A stretch of DNA of 64,000 nt from contig CM067507.1 of assembly GCA_034509495.1 (NCBI GenBank), forward strand, positions 12,152,648-12,216,647. Reading direction: 5' to 3'. This DNA comes from Acestrorhynchus altus (taxonomy: Eukaryota > Chordata > Actinopteri > Characiformes > Acestrorhynchidae). The notes below the pieces were generated by a model. That model searched no databases. It worked only from the letters and a program-made list of their open reading frames with translations, and was not told the DNA's origin. Shown here in pieces: positions 63,456-64,000 of the stretch. Position 1 is the first letter of the stretch, and the number at the start of each line of letters is the position of its first letter. Made by a program: the position numbers and the translations under genes.

Positions 63456-64000
63456 CAGTGCCTTGTGAAAGTATCCGGGCCCATTGAACTTTTTGAACTT
63501 TTGCCACATTTCAGGCTTCAAACATAAAGATATAAAATTTTAATTTTTTGTGAAGAATCAACAACAAGTGGGGCACAATCGTGAAGTGGAATGAAATAAA
63601 AAAAAACTGAAAAGCAGGGCGTGCACTATTATTCGGCCCCTTTACTTTCAGTGCAGCAAACTCACTCCAGAAATTCAGTGAGGATCTCTGAATGATCCAA
63701 TGTTATCCCAAATGACTGATGATGATAAATAGAATCCACCTATGTGTAATCAAGTCTCCGTATATATGCACCTGCTCTGTGATAGACTCAGGGTTCTGTT
63801 CAAAGCGCAGAGAGCATCATGAAGACCAAGGACAAAACCAGGCAGGTCCGAGATACTGTTGTGGAGACTTGTAAAGCCGGATTTGGATACAAAAAGATTT
63901 CCCAAGCTTTAAACATCATAAGGAGCACTGTGCAAGCAATCATATTGAAATGGAAGGAGTATCAGAACACTGCAAATCTACCAAGACCCAGGCCGTCCCT
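63456..64000 (+). mobile_element. Tc1-family transposon, left part, cut by the window edge
   Basis: Begins CAGTGCCTTGTGAAAGTATC at 63456 after TA, with a long terminal region (ttgccacatttcaggcttca, aacaacaagtggggcacaat). It is a different subfamily from 13027-14529. The right end lies beyond the window. Confidence 0.85.
63819..64000 (+). CDS. Tc1 transposase, N-terminal part (partial)
   Basis: Open from ATG at 63819 to the window edge (60 codons so far): MKTKDKTRQVRDTVVE, then GYKKISQALNIIRSTVQAII, the first helix-turn-helix of Tc1-type transposases that binds the inverted repeats, and KWKEYQNTANLPRPRPS. There is no stop so far, unlike the other Tc1 relics here; whether the catalytic part is intact cannot be seen. 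Confidence 0.75.
   Translation, partial: MKTKDKTRQVRDTVVETCKAGFGYKKISQALNIIRSTVQAIILKWKEYQNTANLPRPRPS

Overview
The window is nuclear DNA of a ray-finned fish. Large intron-rich vertebrate genes are separated by Tc1/mariner transposons, L2-type LINEs, short palindromic MITEs and long CA/GT and TA microsatellites, the usual mix of a teleost genome. The repeat families look most like those of otophysan fishes (catfish/characin relatives), but that narrower placement is a guess. I found no rRNA, tRNA or CRISPR, and nothing viral or bacterial.

Four protein-coding genes can be built exon by exon with matching reading phases. (1) 1381-28425, plus strand: a long-tailed class I myosin, best matched to myosin-If (myo1f). 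It has 26 coding exons giving 1,099 residues plus an initiator Met whose exon I could not place. (2) 31802-41348, plus strand: prune1, a DHH-superfamily phosphoesterase, complete in 8 exons and 449 aa. (3) 46716-53877, minus strand: a four-finger C2H2 zinc-finger gene with an N-terminal coiled coil (4 exons, 415 aa). (4) 55757-62524, minus strand: its tandem paralogue, with six fingers in two three-finger blocks (4 exons, 503 aa).

The rest is mostly mobile DNA inside introns. The myo1f introns hold a near-complete Tc1 element with a broken transposase (13027-14529), a three-layer nest at 16389-20640 (Tc1 split by an L2 LINE, itself split by another retroposon), a second nested retroposon pair at 9040-12318, and several MITEs. 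A degenerate Tc1 lies between myo1f and prune1. The zinc-finger introns hold an antisense L2 relic, a 138-bp retrocopy with a 17-bp target duplication, a 45-bp hairpin and a Tc1 relic. Another Tc1 element of the CAGTGCCTTG type runs off the right edge, its transposase still open.

The genes do not form one pathway. Myosin-If is a membrane-actin motor. Prune1 is a cytosolic phosphoesterase-fold protein. The two zinc-finger proteins are presumed nuclear DNA-binding factors that arose by local duplication. The most unusual items are the paired zinc-finger genes with their repeated three-finger module, the prune1 active-site motifs, the nested transposons, and several inverted duplications and one small retrocopy.
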